A DNA stretch of 64,000 nt from Caulobacter endophyticus (GCF_029543245.1 NZ_JARQWV010000008.1:1-64000), one strand, 5' to 3'; positions 52,402 through 61,725 are shown, counted from the stretch's first letter. Made by a program: numbers and translations. Notes: a model not told the origin generated them from the letters alone.

Positions 52402-54351
52402 ATGATTTCCAATCTTCGTTCGTCGGCTCGCGCCGCGCTGTGGCTGCTCGGCTCGGTGTCGGGCCTGGCGCTGGGTGCTACCCACGCCCTGGCCGAGGAG
52501 GCGACGGCCGTCTCCCAGGTCGTCGTCACGCCCACAGCCGGCGAACAGAGCTTGCAGGATGCGCCTGCCACCATCTCGGTGGTCACCCGCGAGGTGCTGG
52601 AGCGGCGCCCGATCCAGGATCTTTCCGACGCCCTGCGCGGCGAGCCGGGGGTCAATGTCGGCGGCATCGGCATGACCCGCCGCGGGATCAGCCTGCGCGG
52701 CATGCCCGTCGAGCACACCCTGGTCCTGGTTGACGGCCGGCGGGTCAGCGCCACCGGCGGCCTCGTGGCTCACGCCGACTACGATCTGGCCTGGACGCCG
52801 GTGGAGGCGATCGAGCGCATCGAGGTCGTGCGCGGGCCGATGTCGTCGCTGTACGGCGCCGACGCCCTGGGCGGGGTGGTCAACGTCATCACCCGCAGCG
52901 CCACGGACGCCTGGCGCGGATCGGCCACGATCAACGGCTCGCTGCCGCAGAGCGGGGCGGGCAGGGCCTATCAGCTGGGCGGCTACGTCGGCGGTCCGCT
53001 TGTCGAGGGCAAGCTCGGTCTCAGCCTCTACGCCGACGCCACCGGCCGCGACCCGACCTACATGGCCGCCGATCCGCGGCAGGCCGAGCTGGAAGGTCGC
53101 CGGGCGCTGAACGGGTCGGCGACCCTCAGCTGGACGCCGGACGCAGCCCAGCGCATCGACCTGACCTACACAGCCGGCAAGGATTTCCGCTACCGCGACA
53201 CGGTCACCTCGGCCGCGCCCATCACCTATTACCGCTTCTCCGACGACATCGACCGCGAGCAGATCGCGCTGTCGCACAAGGGCGACTGGTCCTGGGGCGA
53301 CACCAGCCTGCGGGCCTATCGCAGCGAGCTGAGCCGGGTGAACATCCGCTCGGCGCGGCAGACGCCGAGCGCGCCGGTGCGCATCGTCGAGCAGGTGGCC
53401 GACGGCCTGGTCAGCATCCCGGTCGCGGGGAAGCATCGCTTCAGCTTCGGCGGCGACCTGCGCCGCCAGAGCCTGCGCAATCCGGAGGTCAACGCCGCGG
53501 GCCGGGCCAGCGCCGATCAGTACGGCGTCTTCCTGCAGGACGAGTGGGAGATCACGGACCGCTGGTCGGTGGTCGGCGGCGCACGCTTCGACCATCACGA
53601 GGCCTATGACTGGCAGACGAGCCCCAGGCTCTACACCGTCTTCCACGCCACCGATCGCCTGACGCTGAAGGGCGGCGTCGGGCGGGGCTTCAAGGCGCCG
53701 AGCCTGACGCAGCTGTCGCCCGAATACGACGTGGTCGCCGCGGGCGGACGCTTCACCGTCTACGGCAATCCCGATCTCGAGCCCGAGATCGGCACGACCT
53801 ACGAGGCGAGCCTCGACTACGACGCCGGCCGCTGGAGCCTGCGGGCGGCGGTGTTCCAGAACGACCTGAAGAACCTCGTCGAGACTCAATGCACGGCCTT
53901 TTGCGGCGTGCGGGGGCGCGAGATCCGCCTCTATGGCAACGTCGCCCGCGCGCGCATCCAGGGCTTCGAGGCCGGCGCCGCCGTCGACCTGACCGCCGAT
54001 CTGAAGCTGCTGGCCAACTACACCCATCTGGAGACCGAGAACCGGGCGACCGGCGCCGAGCTGCTGGAAAAGCCGCGCGACAGCCTCAACGCCCGTCTGG
54101 AATGGTCGCCGCGCGACGACCTCTTCGCCCAGTTGCGCGCCGAGTACGTCGGTCGCCAGGTCGTCAGCACCGGCGTGCTGCCGACCTACGCCCTGTGGTT
54201 CTTCGAAGCCCGCAAGCGGCTGACCGACCATGTGGCCTTGCGGGTCGGGGTCGAGAACATCACCGACCAGCGCCTGGCCGAGAAGTCGAGCGCCTACACC
54301 TATGCCGAGCCGGGCCGGCTCTATCACCTCGGCCTAAACCTGAGCTTCTGA
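52402..54351 (+). CDS. TonB-dependent receptor (HmuR/BtuB-like)
   Basis: 649 residues: signal peptide (SARAALWLLGSVSGLALGATHALA), TonB-box-like VSQVVVTPTAG, plug (LQDAPATISVVTREVLERRPIQDLSDALRGEPGVNVGGIGMTRRGISLRGMPVEHTLVLVDGRRV, ERIEVVRGPMSSLYGADALGGVVNVIT) and barrel ending YHLGLNLSF. GVGRGFKAPSLTQLSP and GNPDLEPE match the FRAP/NPDL region of haem and BtuB-like receptors, but no His lies between them as in classical haem receptors. It is the first gene of an operon with a CobN-like protein (stop and start overlap, TGATG). The ligand is probably a metal-tetrapyrrole such as haem or a corrinoid; a metallophore is an alternative. Confidence 0.88.
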   Translation: MISNLRSSARAALWLLGSVSGLALGATHALAEEATAVSQVVVTPTAGEQSLQDAPATISVVTREVLERRPIQDLSDALRGEPGVNVGGIGMTRRGISLRGMPVEHTLVLVDGRRVSATGGLVAHADYDLAWTPVEAIERIEVVRGPMSSLYGADALGGVVNVITRSATDAWRGSATINGSLPQSGAGRAYQLGGYVGGPLVEGKLGLSLYADATGRDPTYMAADPRQAELEGRRALNGSATLSWTPDAAQRIDLTYTAGKDFRYRDTVTSAAPITYYRFSDDIDREQIALSHKGDWSWGDTSLRAYRSELSRVNIRSARQTPSAPVRIVEQVADGLVSIPVAGKHRFSFGGDLRRQSLRNPEVNAAGRASADQYGVFLQDEWEITDRWSVVGGARFDHHEAYDWQTSPRLYTVFHATDRLTLKGGVGRGFKAPSLTQLSPEYDVVAAGGRFTVYGNPDLEPEIGTTYEASLDYDAGRWSLRAAVFQNDLKNLVETQCTAFCGVRGREIRLYGNVARARIQGFEAGAAVDLTADLKLLANYTHLETENRATGAELLEKPRDSLNARLEWSPRDDLFAQLRAEYVGRQVVSTGVLPTYALWFFEARKRLTDHVALRVGVENITDQRLAEKSSAYTYAEPGRLYHLGLNLSF

Positions 54352-57300
54352 TGGCCCGGCTGCTCCAGTTCCTGGCCCTGGCCGTCGTCGCGCTTGTCGT
54401 GACGGCGACGGCCGCCCGGGCCGGGTCGATACGCGTTGTCACCACCGATTTCGTCCTGCCGGGCAAGCTCGCCCGGCTCGACGCCTGGGCCCAGCCCCAC
54501 GGGATGTCGGTGGAAGGCCTGTGGGTCGGCAAGGATCCCCGGCCGGCCAAGGACTGGGCGGCCGGTGTCGACCTGCTGGTGCTCGACACGCCGCGGGGCA
54601 ATGACGCGGCCGCCGTCATGGGCGCGGCGGGCGAGGCGCTTTCGGCGACGACGACGCCCTGGCTGCGTGTCGGCGGCGGTCCGCCCGCGTGGGGAGGCGG
54701 CTTGCCGCCCGAGGTCGCGCGGCGGCTGGCGGCCTATTATGGCGCCGGCGGCAAGGCCAATCTGGATCTCTTCTACCGGGCCTATCTGGCCTGGCGCGCG
54801 GGCGAGGACTTGTCGGCGCTGCCGCCGGCCCAGGTCCTGCCGAAGGCCGGCGTCTATCACCCGGACGCCGCCGCCCCGTTCGAAAGCGCCGAGGCCTATC
54901 TGGCCTGGGGGCAGGGACGGTGGGCCAAGGACGCGCCGCGGCTCGGGATCATCAGCTACGCCGGAGCGCTGGCCGCCGGCGAGACCGCGCTGCTCGACGC
55001 CATCGTTCGCTCGGCCGAGGCCAAGGGTCTCGCGCCGGTGGTGTTCTGGTTCGAAGCGGCCGATCCGCAGGGCGTTTCCAGGGTCGCGCGGGCCGCCGGG
55101 CTCGACGTGCTGGTCAACCTGCAGCACCTGCAGAACGGACCGGCCCGGAAGGCCGAGTTCGAGGCGCTGAACATCCCGGTGATGGCCGGGTTCGTGTTCC
55201 GCGAAGGCGACATCGCCGCCTGGCGGGCGTCATCATCGGGCATCGCGCCCCAGACGACCGCGACTCTGCTGGCCACGCCCGAAGGCTGGGGCGTCAGCGA
55301 CCCGATGGTCATCGGCGCGGTCGAGGACGGTGATCCGACGGCTATAGCGGCCCAGGTCGAGGCCCTGACCGCCAAGGCCGCCCGCCTGGCGGCGCTGCGC
55401 CGCAAGCCGGAAAGCGACAAGCGCCTGGCCCTGATGTTCTGGAACCACCCCGGCGGCGAGAAGAACATCGGCGCCTCGAACCTCAACGTGCCGCGCAGCC
55501 TGGCCCTGCTGACGCAGCGCCTGGCCGAGGCCGGCTACGACGTGCCGCCCACCGGCGAGAAGGCGCTGATCGCCGACGCCCAGGCCATGCTCGGCGGCTA
55601 CTATCGTCCCGATACGCTGGACGACCTCTTGGCCCGGGGACTGGCTCAGGCCTTTCCGCTCGACGCCTACCGGGCCTGGCTGGCCGGGCAACCGGCCGCG
55701 GTCCGCGAGGCCGTGACACGCCGCTGGGGTCCGCCGGAGAAGCATTGGGCCGTGCGCCGGGTGGACGGCCGTCAGGTATTCGTCGTTCCGCGCCTCCAGC
55801 TGGGCAAGTTGGTGGTGCTGCCCCAGCCGCCCCGCGCCGACCGCGTCGGCGAGGCCTATCACGACACCAAGGTCCCGCCGGGCCACCTCTATCTGGCGAC
55901 CTACCTGATGACCCGGCAGGCCCTGGCGAGCGACGCCCTGATCCACCTGGGCACGCACGGAACCCAGGAGTGGACGCCAGGCAAGGACCGCGGCCTTTCG
56001 GTCGACGACTTCCCGTTCCTGGCGCTGGGCGACCTGCCGGTCTTCTATCCCTACATCCAGGACAACGTCTCCGAAGCTATCCAGGCCAAGCGCCGCGGCC
56101 GGGCCGTCACCATCAGCCACCAGACGCCGCCGTTCGCGCCGGCCGGACTCTATGACGAACTGCGCGACCTGCACGGCCTGCTGCACGAATACGCCCAGCT
56201 CGACGCCGGCCCTGTCCAGGTGAAGACCGCCGAGCGGATCCGCGCGCTGGCGACGTCCGCGGGTCTGGCCGCCGACATGGGCTGGGACCAGGCGCGGATG
56301 GAGCGGGCGTTTCCCGAGTTCCTGGCGGCGCTGCACGACCACCTGCACGCCCTGGCGGCCACCGCGACGCCTCTGGGCCTGCACACCTTCGGCGAGGCCG
56401 CGCCGGTCGAGCTGCGCGCCGCCACGGTGATGCAGCAACTGGGCGAGCCCTACTACCGGCGCCTGGGCCTGGACCCCAAGGAGGTGTTCGCCGAGGACTT
56501 CGCCCAGCTGAAGGCGAGCCCCGCCTACGTGCTGGTGGCCCGGCGCCTGGCGTCTTCAGGTCCGCTGGCCGATGTCGCCGATCCCGAGCTTGCGGCCATG
56601 CTGGAGCGGGCCGTCGCGCTCGATCGCAACCTGGCGGGGACCGGCGAGATCGAGGCGCTGCTCGAGGGCCTGGACGGCGGCTTCGTGAAGGCCGGCCCCG
56701 GCGGGGATCCCGTGCGTGATCCGGAGGTTCCCAGCGGTCGAAACCTCTACGCCTTCGAGCCTGACAAGCTGCCAAGCCGCGCGGCCTACGCCGCAGGCAT
56801 GGACGCCTTCGACCAGCTCTATGCGGCCTATCGCGACCGGCATGGTCGGCCGCCGACCAAGCTGGCCTTTTCCCTGTGGTCGGGCGAGGCGATCCGCAGT
56901 CTTGGCGTCGTGGAGGGCCAGGCGCTCTACGCCATGGGCCTGCGGCCGAGCTGGGACGCGGGCGGCCGGGTCACCGGCCTGGAGATCATTCCGGCCAAGG
57001 AACTGGGACGGCCGCGCGTCGACGCCGTGCTGCAGGTCACCGGCGTCTATCGCGACCAGTTCGACGGCTTCATGCGCCATTGGGACGAGGGGATCCAGGC
57101 GCTGTCGGCTTTGCGTGAACCGGGCAACGCCGTCGCCGACAACAGCGCCCGGATCGAGGCCGAGCTGGTCGCCGAGGGCGTCGAGCCCGCGCGCGCCGGG
57201 CGTCTGGCGGCCGTTCGCCTGTTCGGCAACCCGCCTGGCGACTACGGGACGGGCGTACCGGGCGCGGCCATGGCCTCGACCACCTGGAAGGATGACGGCG

Positions 57301-58253
57301 AGCTGGCCGACGGCTTCATGGAGCGCCTGCAATATGCCTATGGCGGCGGGGCCTGGGGCGAGAAGCCGGCCGGGCGCAATCTCTTCGCCGCCCAGCTGCA
57401 CGGCGTGCAGGCGGCGGTGCTGTCGCGCTCGTCCAACCTGCACGGCGTCCTCTCGACCGATCACCCGTTCGAATATCTGGGCGGACTGTCGGCGGCCGTG
57501 CGCCGGCTGGACGGGGCCAGCCCCGAGCTCTTCATCACCGACGCGCGCTCGGCCCAACCCAGGGTGCGGCCCGCCGCCGCCGTGCTGGCCGACGAACTGC
57601 GCGGCCGCTACCTCAATCCGCAATGGATCCAGTCCATGAAGGGCGAGGGCTATGCCGGCACGCTGCAGGTGCTGGACATGGCCAACAACCTCTTCGGCTG
57701 GCAGGCCATGGACCGCTCGATGGTCCGCGCCGACCAGTGGCAGGCGATCCACGACACCTTCGTCATGGACCAGCGCCGGTTGGGCGTGAACGCCTGGTTC
57801 GAGGCCGACAATCCCACCGCCCAGGCCCAGGTGATCGAACGCATGGCCGAGGCCGTGCGCAAGGGCTACTGGCGCCCCGACGCCAAGACCCTGCGCGAAA
57901 TGGCCCAGCGCTGGCGCGAGCTGAAGGGCACGGGCGCACAGACCGGCGCCGCCGAGACCGCCGCCGTGCTGGAGGCCGCCCTGCCGGGCTTCGGCCGCAG
58001 CGGCCGTGCGCCAGTCGCTGCCGCTCCATCGTCCTCAGCGGCTGGGGCCTCGCCCGCCGAGCCAGTGCAAGCCAAGGCCGAGCCGACGGTCCGCGGGCGC
58101 GTCCTCGAGAAGGTCGCACCACCTGCCAAGGCGCAGCCCCGTCCCGCGTCAGCCCTGCTTGGCCTGCTGGCTCTGCTCGCCTGCCTGGTGCTCGGCGCCG
58201 GCCGTCAATTCATCCAAGACCCTCGACTGGAGACCCGTCATGCAAACTCTTGA
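54351..58253 (+). CDS. Exported, membrane-anchored CobN-like chelatase (HmuS-like)
   Basis: 1300 residues, about the size of cobaltochelatase CobN. Unlike CobN it has a signal peptide (RLLQFLALAVVALVVTATAARA) and, after a proline/alanine-rich linker, a C-terminal membrane span (ASALLGLLALLACLVLGAG) with a short tail. The catalytic domain should therefore face the periplasm. The CobN core is intact (LIHLGTHGTQEWTPGKDRGLS, KLAFSLWSGEAIRSLGVVEGQALY, NLHGVLSTDHPFEYLGGLSAAVRRLDG, MKGEGYAGTLQVLDMANNLFGWQAMD). No CobS/CobT partners or cobalamin genes are near, and the neighbours are receptor, TolQ-like and DUF2149 genes. The likely role is ATP-independent metal removal from or insertion into a tetrapyrrole, as reported for HmuS of Bacteroides. 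Confidence 0.85.
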   Translation: MARLLQFLALAVVALVVTATAARAGSIRVVTTDFVLPGKLARLDAWAQPHGMSVEGLWVGKDPRPAKDWAAGVDLLVLDTPRGNDAAAVMGAAGEALSATTTPWLRVGGGPPAWGGGLPPEVARRLAAYYGAGGKANLDLFYRAYLAWRAGEDLSALPPAQVLPKAGVYHPDAAAPFESAEAYLAWGQGRWAKDAPRLGIISYAGALAAGETALLDAIVRSAEAKGLAPVVFWFEAADPQGVSRVARAAGLDVLVNLQHLQNGPARKAEFEALNIPVMAGFVFREGDIAAWRASSSGIAPQTTATLLATPEGWGVSDPMVIGAVEDGDPTAIAAQVEALTAKAARLAALRRKPESDKRLALMFWNHPGGEKNIGASNLNVPRSLALLTQRLAEAGYDVPPTGEKALIADAQAMLGGYYRPDTLDDLLARGLAQAFPLDAYRAWLAGQPAAVREAVTRRWGPPEKHWAVRRVDGRQVFVVPRLQLGKLVVLPQPPRADRVGEAYHDTKVPPGHLYLATYLMTRQALASDALIHLGTHGTQEWTPGKDRGLSVDDFPFLALGDLPVFYPYIQDNVSEAIQAKRRGRAVTISHQTPPFAPAGLYDELRDLHGLLHEYAQLDAGPVQVKTAERIRALATSAGLAADMGWDQARMERAFPEFLAALHDHLHALAATATPLGLHTFGEAAPVELRAATVMQQLGEPYYRRLGLDPKEVFAEDFAQLKASPAYVLVARRLASSGPLADVADPELAAMLERAVALDRNLAGTGEIEALLEGLDGGFVKAGPGGDPVRDPEVPSGRNLYAFEPDKLPSRAAYAAGMDAFDQLYAAYRDRHGRPPTKLAFSLWSGEAIRSLGVVEGQALYAMGLRPSWDAGGRVTGLEIIPAKELGRPRVDAVLQVTGVYRDQFDGFMRHWDEGIQALSALREPGNAVADNSARIEAELVAEGVEPARAGRLAAVRLFGNPPGDYGTGVPGAAMASTTWKDDGELADGFMERLQYAYGGGAWGEKPAGRNLFAAQLHGVQAAVLSRSSNLHGVLSTDHPFEYLGGLSAAVRRLDGASPELFITDARSAQPRVRPAAAVLADELRGRYLNPQWIQSMKGEGYAGTLQVLDMANNLFGWQAMDRSMVRADQWQAIHDTFVMDQRRLGVNAWFEADNPTAQAQVIERMAEAVRKGYWRPDAKTLREMAQRWRELKGTGAQTGAAETAAVLEAALPGFGRSGRAPVAAAPSSSAAGASPAEPVQAKAEPTVRGRVLEKVAPPAKAQPRPASALLGLLALLACLVLGAGRQFIQDPRLETRHANS

Positions 58254-58710
58254 GGCCGGTCTCTTCGACCTCGCCCGTCTGTTCCTGATCCCGGCCCTCG
58301 TGCTGATCGTGCTGGCGCTGGCCTACGCCTTCGTCGCCCTGGGCGGCTTCCTGGTCGAGGCGGCCCAGCGGCGCGCCGGCCGCCACCGCTCGGCCCTGGC
58401 CGCGCACCATGCCCGCACGGGCGCGGCGACCGACGACCTGGAGCTCTGGATCATGAAGCGCCTGGAGTGGCTGCGGGTCACGGCCCGCAGCGCTCCTCTG
58501 ATCGGACTGGTGGCCACCATGATCCCGATGGGGCCGGCGCTGCTGGCTCTGGGCGAGGGCGACGGCGCCTCGATCGGCAAGAACCTGGTGGTGGCCTTCT
58601 CGGGCGTGGTGCTCGCCCTGATCGCCGCCAGCATCGCCCACTTCGTGCTCACCGTCCGCCGCCGCTGGCTGCTGGAGGACCTGCGGGCTATCGAGCGGGG
58701 CGCGGCCTGA
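58240..58710 (+). CDS. MotA/TolQ/ExbB-like proton channel protein (HmuU-like)
   Basis: 156 residues from the ATG at 58240, overlapping the chelatase gene end by 14 bases. Three membrane spans are visible: LFLIPALVLIVLALAYAFVALGGFLVEA near the N-terminus, then ARSAPLIGLVATMIPMGPALLALGEG and NLVVAFSGVVLALIAASIAHFVLTVRRRWLLEDL. The middle and last spans match the conserved core of TolQ/ExbB/MotA channels (GLxxTxxPMGxAL, AFxxxVxALxxA). Such proteins use proton flow to power a partner across the envelope. Its probable partner here is the DUF2149 protein encoded next, and the chelatase beside it. Confidence 0.82.
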   Translation: MQTLEAGLFDLARLFLIPALVLIVLALAYAFVALGGFLVEAAQRRAGRHRSALAAHHARTGAATDDLELWIMKRLEWLRVTARSAPLIGLVATMIPMGPALLALGEGDGASIGKNLVVAFSGVVLALIAASIAHFVLTVRRRWLLEDLRAIERGAA

Positions 58711-59015
58711 TGCGCTTTCTGGAAGACGACGAGGCCGACGACCCGATCCTGTCGGTCGTCAATCTGATCGACCTGTTCGTGGTGGTGATCGCCATCCTGA
58801 TGATCCTGATCGTCCGCAACCCCCTGAACCCCTTCAACGGCGAGAAGGTAGTGGTGGTGCGCAACCCCGGCGCGGCCGACATGAGCATGGTGGTCAAGGA
58901 CGGCCGGGAGCTGACCCGCTACGAATCCAGCGGCGCGATCGGCGAGGGCAAGGGGACCAAGGCCGGGGTCACCTACCGCCTGCCGGACGGCAAGATGGTC
59001 TACGTGCCCGAATAG
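58710..59015 (+). CDS. DUF2149 protein (HmuV-like, TolR/ExbD-like topology)
   Basis: 101 residues starting at an ATG that overlaps the stop of the TolQ-like gene (TGATG). After an acidic N-terminus (MRFLEDDEADDPILSVVNL) there is one membrane span with an Asp at its start (IDLFVVVIAILMILIV), as in ExbD and TolR where that Asp carries protons. A small periplasmic domain follows (NPFNGEKVVVVRNPGAADMS, YRLPDGKMVYVPE). It matches DUF2149, found beside TolQ-like proteins in hmu-type operons. It should complete the energy-transducing complex for the chelatase or receptor. It is last in the operon, convergent with the S9 peptidase. Confidence 0.82.
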   Translation: MRFLEDDEADDPILSVVNLIDLFVVVIAILMILIVRNPLNPFNGEKVVVVRNPGAADMSMVVKDGRELTRYESSGAIGEGKGTKAGVTYRLPDGKMVYVPE

Positions 59016-59016
59016 C

Positions 59017-60933
59017 CTAGTTCAGGGCCGCGTCCGTCGTGCAGATCGAAGGTTTCCGGGCCAGCGCGTCGTCGATCCAGGCCGACAGCAGCCGTTTGGC
59101 CTCAGCCTCTCGAGCGGGCGACCACGCGCCGACGGTGTGGCCGTCGTCCCGGGATGTCACCTGGGTGACGCAGCCGCCATGCGCGCGCATGGCGTCCACC
59201 CACCGCCGCGTGACGCCCGGATAGGCCTGGGCGTCCTTGCCGCCCGCGAAGCTGATGACCGGGATGGCCGAGGCGGTGGTGACGGGGGGAAGCCCCGAAC
59301 TGCCCGTGCTGCAGCCGCCCTCGGTCTTCGGGCCATGGCCGAACAGGTGAATCGTGTGGCTTCGCGCGGGGTTCTGGCCGCGATCGCAGTCGTACGATCG
59401 CTGGGCGGGGGTAAGGTCGATGAGGCCGCTGTCGAGAACGACGAAGTCGAGGCCGGGGGCGCCCAGCTGCGCGGCCGCCGCGCCGGCCAGGCCGCCGGCG
59501 CTGACGCCGTACGCGCCGACGGCCGAGTAACCGCCGTCCCCGCGCGCCCGGGCCAGGGCCGTGACGAGGTCCTCGCGCAGGGATTCCGCCATCGGCGCCT
59601 TCAGCGCGTGGAAGAAGGGCTGTCCATATCCGGGCGAGCCGCGATAATCGACGTCGAGTACGTCCAGGCCCTGGTCAAGGAAGTAGCGCGTCCAGGCATG
59701 GGTGTTGCCCGTCATGTTCTCGACGGGACCGCCGTGGAGGGTGACGACCAGGGCGCGCGCGGGACGGCCGCTCGCGGCCCGCGAATAGAGCCGGGCCCGC
59801 AGGGCGCGCTCGCCCGAGCCCAGCAGCACCGGCCGGGAGACGGTCTCGTGGCGTGGCGTCGGTTCGCCTCCCGGCGTGGCGGCCGGGCGGGCCTCGCCGG
59901 TGATCAATGAGACCAGGAAGATCGCGTCGCCGCCGTCCACCGAGGTGAAGCCGACGGCGGCCATGTCCATCGACCGGGTCAGGGAAACATGGCGCAGTTC
60001 CAGGTTCGGCCTTGCCTGCCGCTGGTCGGCGACGAAGCGAGCCAGCCGTTCGGCGGGCGCCTCAGGGCCTCGCAGGCGAAAGACGCCGTCGGCCGTGTAG
60101 CCGATCGCCGCTCCCGTGCCGCCGGCAGGGTAGGCGACCTTCATCGGACCGGTCAGCCCTTCGGGCCAGTCGCTGGTCTCCACGCCCTTGCGGCCGATAC
60201 GGACGATCTGGCCGCGCGGGCCGAGAACGCCTGAAGAGATCTCGACGGCGCCGGTGACGGTGTCCAGGCGCTGGTCGTATAGCGGCTTCTGGGCGGGCGC
60301 CTTCTCATAGACGGTGGCGGGAATGGTCCAGACCGGCCCGTTTGGAAGGCGAAGCTCACGGTCGGGGGAGAGGATCCGCCAGGCGGCGGCCACGCCGTCG
60401 GTCGACAGCTGCACATTGCCGTCGGTCAGGGGAGCGCCGAAATCGGCCTCGGCTTCGACCAAGGCCTGCTGGATGGCCTTGGGGGAGAGGCGCTGGTTGA
60501 ACTCGGGGGTGATCACCTCGGGCAGCGACACGGACTGGCCCGCGCTGACCTGGTCGAGGGTCCAGCCCTCGTCGGTCCTGGTCAGGCGGCGCCAGGGCCC
60601 GGCGCCCAGCAGCGCGGCTCGCTCGTCCAGAGTCCAGGTGATGCTGCTCAGCCGGCTTGCGGACTTGAACTGATATGGGCGGCAGGCCGGGACGGACGAA
60701 TGCGCCGGACAGGCCAGGTCGATCATCGACAGTTCGGCGCGGCTGGCCCCTTTGCCGCCCGGGTGATTGTCGCGTGCAACGGCGAGATAGCGGCCCTCGG
60801 GCGAGATCGAGAGCAGCGAGATCGGACCGGCCGACTTGTCGTCCGCCTGGGCGGCCCAGCCGGGCGCGACCGAAAAGGCGATCGCCATGATGGCGATCGC
60901 CCCCTTCGTCGCGAAATGTCGCGACGAACTCAT
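59017..60933 (-). CDS. Exported S9-family (prolyl oligopeptidase-like) peptidase
   Basis: 638 residues with signal peptide (KGAIAIMAIAFSVAPGWAA). The N-terminal two thirds is a WD40-like propeller (ISLLSISPEGRYLAVARDN), the C-terminal third the alpha/beta-hydrolase domain: LVVTLHGGPVENMTGNTHAW, DVDYRGSPGYGQPFFHAL, nucleophile elbow YGVSAGGLAG, late Asp in FAGGKDAQAY and His in SRDDGHTVG. It lies downstream of and overlaps by 1 base the double-glycine acidic protein (TGATG). Co-translation with an export substrate suggests it trims or degrades that protein or a related peptide in the periplasm or outside. Ordinary dipeptidyl-peptidase scavenging is the alternative. Confidence 0.85.
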   Translation of the reverse strand: MSSSRHFATKGAIAIMAIAFSVAPGWAAQADDKSAGPISLLSISPEGRYLAVARDNHPGGKGASRAELSMIDLACPAHSSVPACRPYQFKSASRLSSITWTLDERAALLGAGPWRRLTRTDEGWTLDQVSAGQSVSLPEVITPEFNQRLSPKAIQQALVEAEADFGAPLTDGNVQLSTDGVAAAWRILSPDRELRLPNGPVWTIPATVYEKAPAQKPLYDQRLDTVTGAVEISSGVLGPRGQIVRIGRKGVETSDWPEGLTGPMKVAYPAGGTGAAIGYTADGVFRLRGPEAPAERLARFVADQRQARPNLELRHVSLTRSMDMAAVGFTSVDGGDAIFLVSLITGEARPAATPGGEPTPRHETVSRPVLLGSGERALRARLYSRAASGRPARALVVTLHGGPVENMTGNTHAWTRYFLDQGLDVLDVDYRGSPGYGQPFFHALKAPMAESLREDLVTALARARGDGGYSAVGAYGVSAGGLAGAAAAQLGAPGLDFVVLDSGLIDLTPAQRSYDCDRGQNPARSHTIHLFGHGPKTEGGCSTGSSGLPPVTTASAIPVISFAGGKDAQAYPGVTRRWVDAMRAHGGCVTQVTSRDDGHTVGAWSPAREAEAKRLLSAWIDDALARKPSICTTDAALN

Positions 60934-61529
60934 CAGCCGTCCGACCGGCCGAGGTTCACGCGGCGGTCGTAGTCGCCGTCGAGATCGGTATCGAGGTAGG
61001 CATAGTAGTCGGCGTCGTCGTTGATCGTCAGTTCGATGTCGTTGTTTCCGTCGCCATCGAGATCGATCCCGCCGAGCGAGGACTGGTCGTCGCCGATCTC
61101 GTCGGTGTCGGCGATCTGCTGGCCGACCTCGGACAGCTCGTTGCCGTCAAGAGCCTCGCTCAGCTTCTCGCCGGCGTCCGAAGCCTCGCCGGGGGCGGAT
61201 TGCGCCGTGAACATCTGGGCTTCCTGCAAGCCTTGGGCGGCCTTGTTCAGGTCGAGGTTCCCGGACAGTTCCTGGCCGCCGACGGTGACGGTGATCCGCA
61301 GGGAGCCGAGGTCCTCAGGCTCTTCGGATTCGTCCTCGGGGCCCACGCCGTCGTCGTAGCTGTCGTCGGGATCTTCGTAGTCGATGTCGCCGTCGTCATC
61401 GTCGCCGTCGTCCGACGGCGGGGTGACCACGACCTCTTCGACCTCGTTGTCCTCTTCTTCGCTTTCGTCGTCGCTGCCCGTGCCGCCGGCGATCAGCAAG
61501 AGTTCTTCGTCGAGCAATTCGCGCATCAT
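60933..61529 (-). CDS. Acidic double-glycine-leader protein with calcium-loop motifs
   Basis: 198 residues from ATGATG at 61529/61526. It begins MMRELLDEELLLIAGG, a classical double-glycine leader cut after GG by C39 peptidases (hydrophobic positions and the conserved Glu/Leu spacing fit). Residues 19-75 are almost pure Asp/Glu/Ser/Val (DDESEEEDNEVEEVVVTPP, DDGDDDDGDIDYEDPDDSYD). A folded-looking middle follows (LGSLRITVTVGGQELSGNLD, AQGLQEAQMFTAQ). The end has DxDxDG loops: IDLDGDGNNDIELTI (155-169) and LDTDLDGDYDRRVNLG (179-194), which typically bind calcium. Upstream lies a C39 ABC exporter, downstream an S9 peptidase. The mature protein is probably secreted; its role (toxin, adhesin, scaffold) is unknown. 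Confidence 0.8.
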   Translation of the reverse strand: MMRELLDEELLLIAGGTGSDDESEEEDNEVEEVVVTPPSDDGDDDDGDIDYEDPDDSYDDGVGPEDESEEPEDLGSLRITVTVGGQELSGNLDLNKAAQGLQEAQMFTAQSAPGEASDAGEKLSEALDGNELSEVGQQIADTDEIGDDQSSLGGIDLDGDGNNDIELTINDDADYYAYLDTDLDGDYDRRVNLGRSDG

Positions 61530-61725
61530 CTATTCCATCTGGAAGTTGTGCGGACGATTCCGCTCGCTCTAACTGCGCAGATTCGAGAGTAGCTAGAAGT
61601 AGTGTTTTCGGTAAATATTCAATTGATTCACAAGTCCGCGTTTCATGTAAGCGAAATTGTCTCGCACCGAATGGTGCAAGATTGAATCTATACCTAGTAG
61701 TTGTGAGTGTTGGTGGTTTTTCTAT
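61530..61725 (-). promoter_or_regulatory. Leader region of the acidic export substrate
   Basis: 196 bases, A+T-rich for this genome, between the exporter stop and the acidic protein start (same strand). GCACC-N4-GGTGC (about 61665-61680) forms a hairpin that could separate transcription of the two. TTGATTCACAAG and TTGAATC elements could form a promoter for high expression of the substrate. No gene is seen. Confidence 0.4.

Noticed and set aside
53889..54350. N-terminal extension of the CobN-like frame before 54351
   Set aside because: It is an out-of-frame reading of the receptor gene; the start at 54351 gives a proper signal peptide and a TGATG junction.
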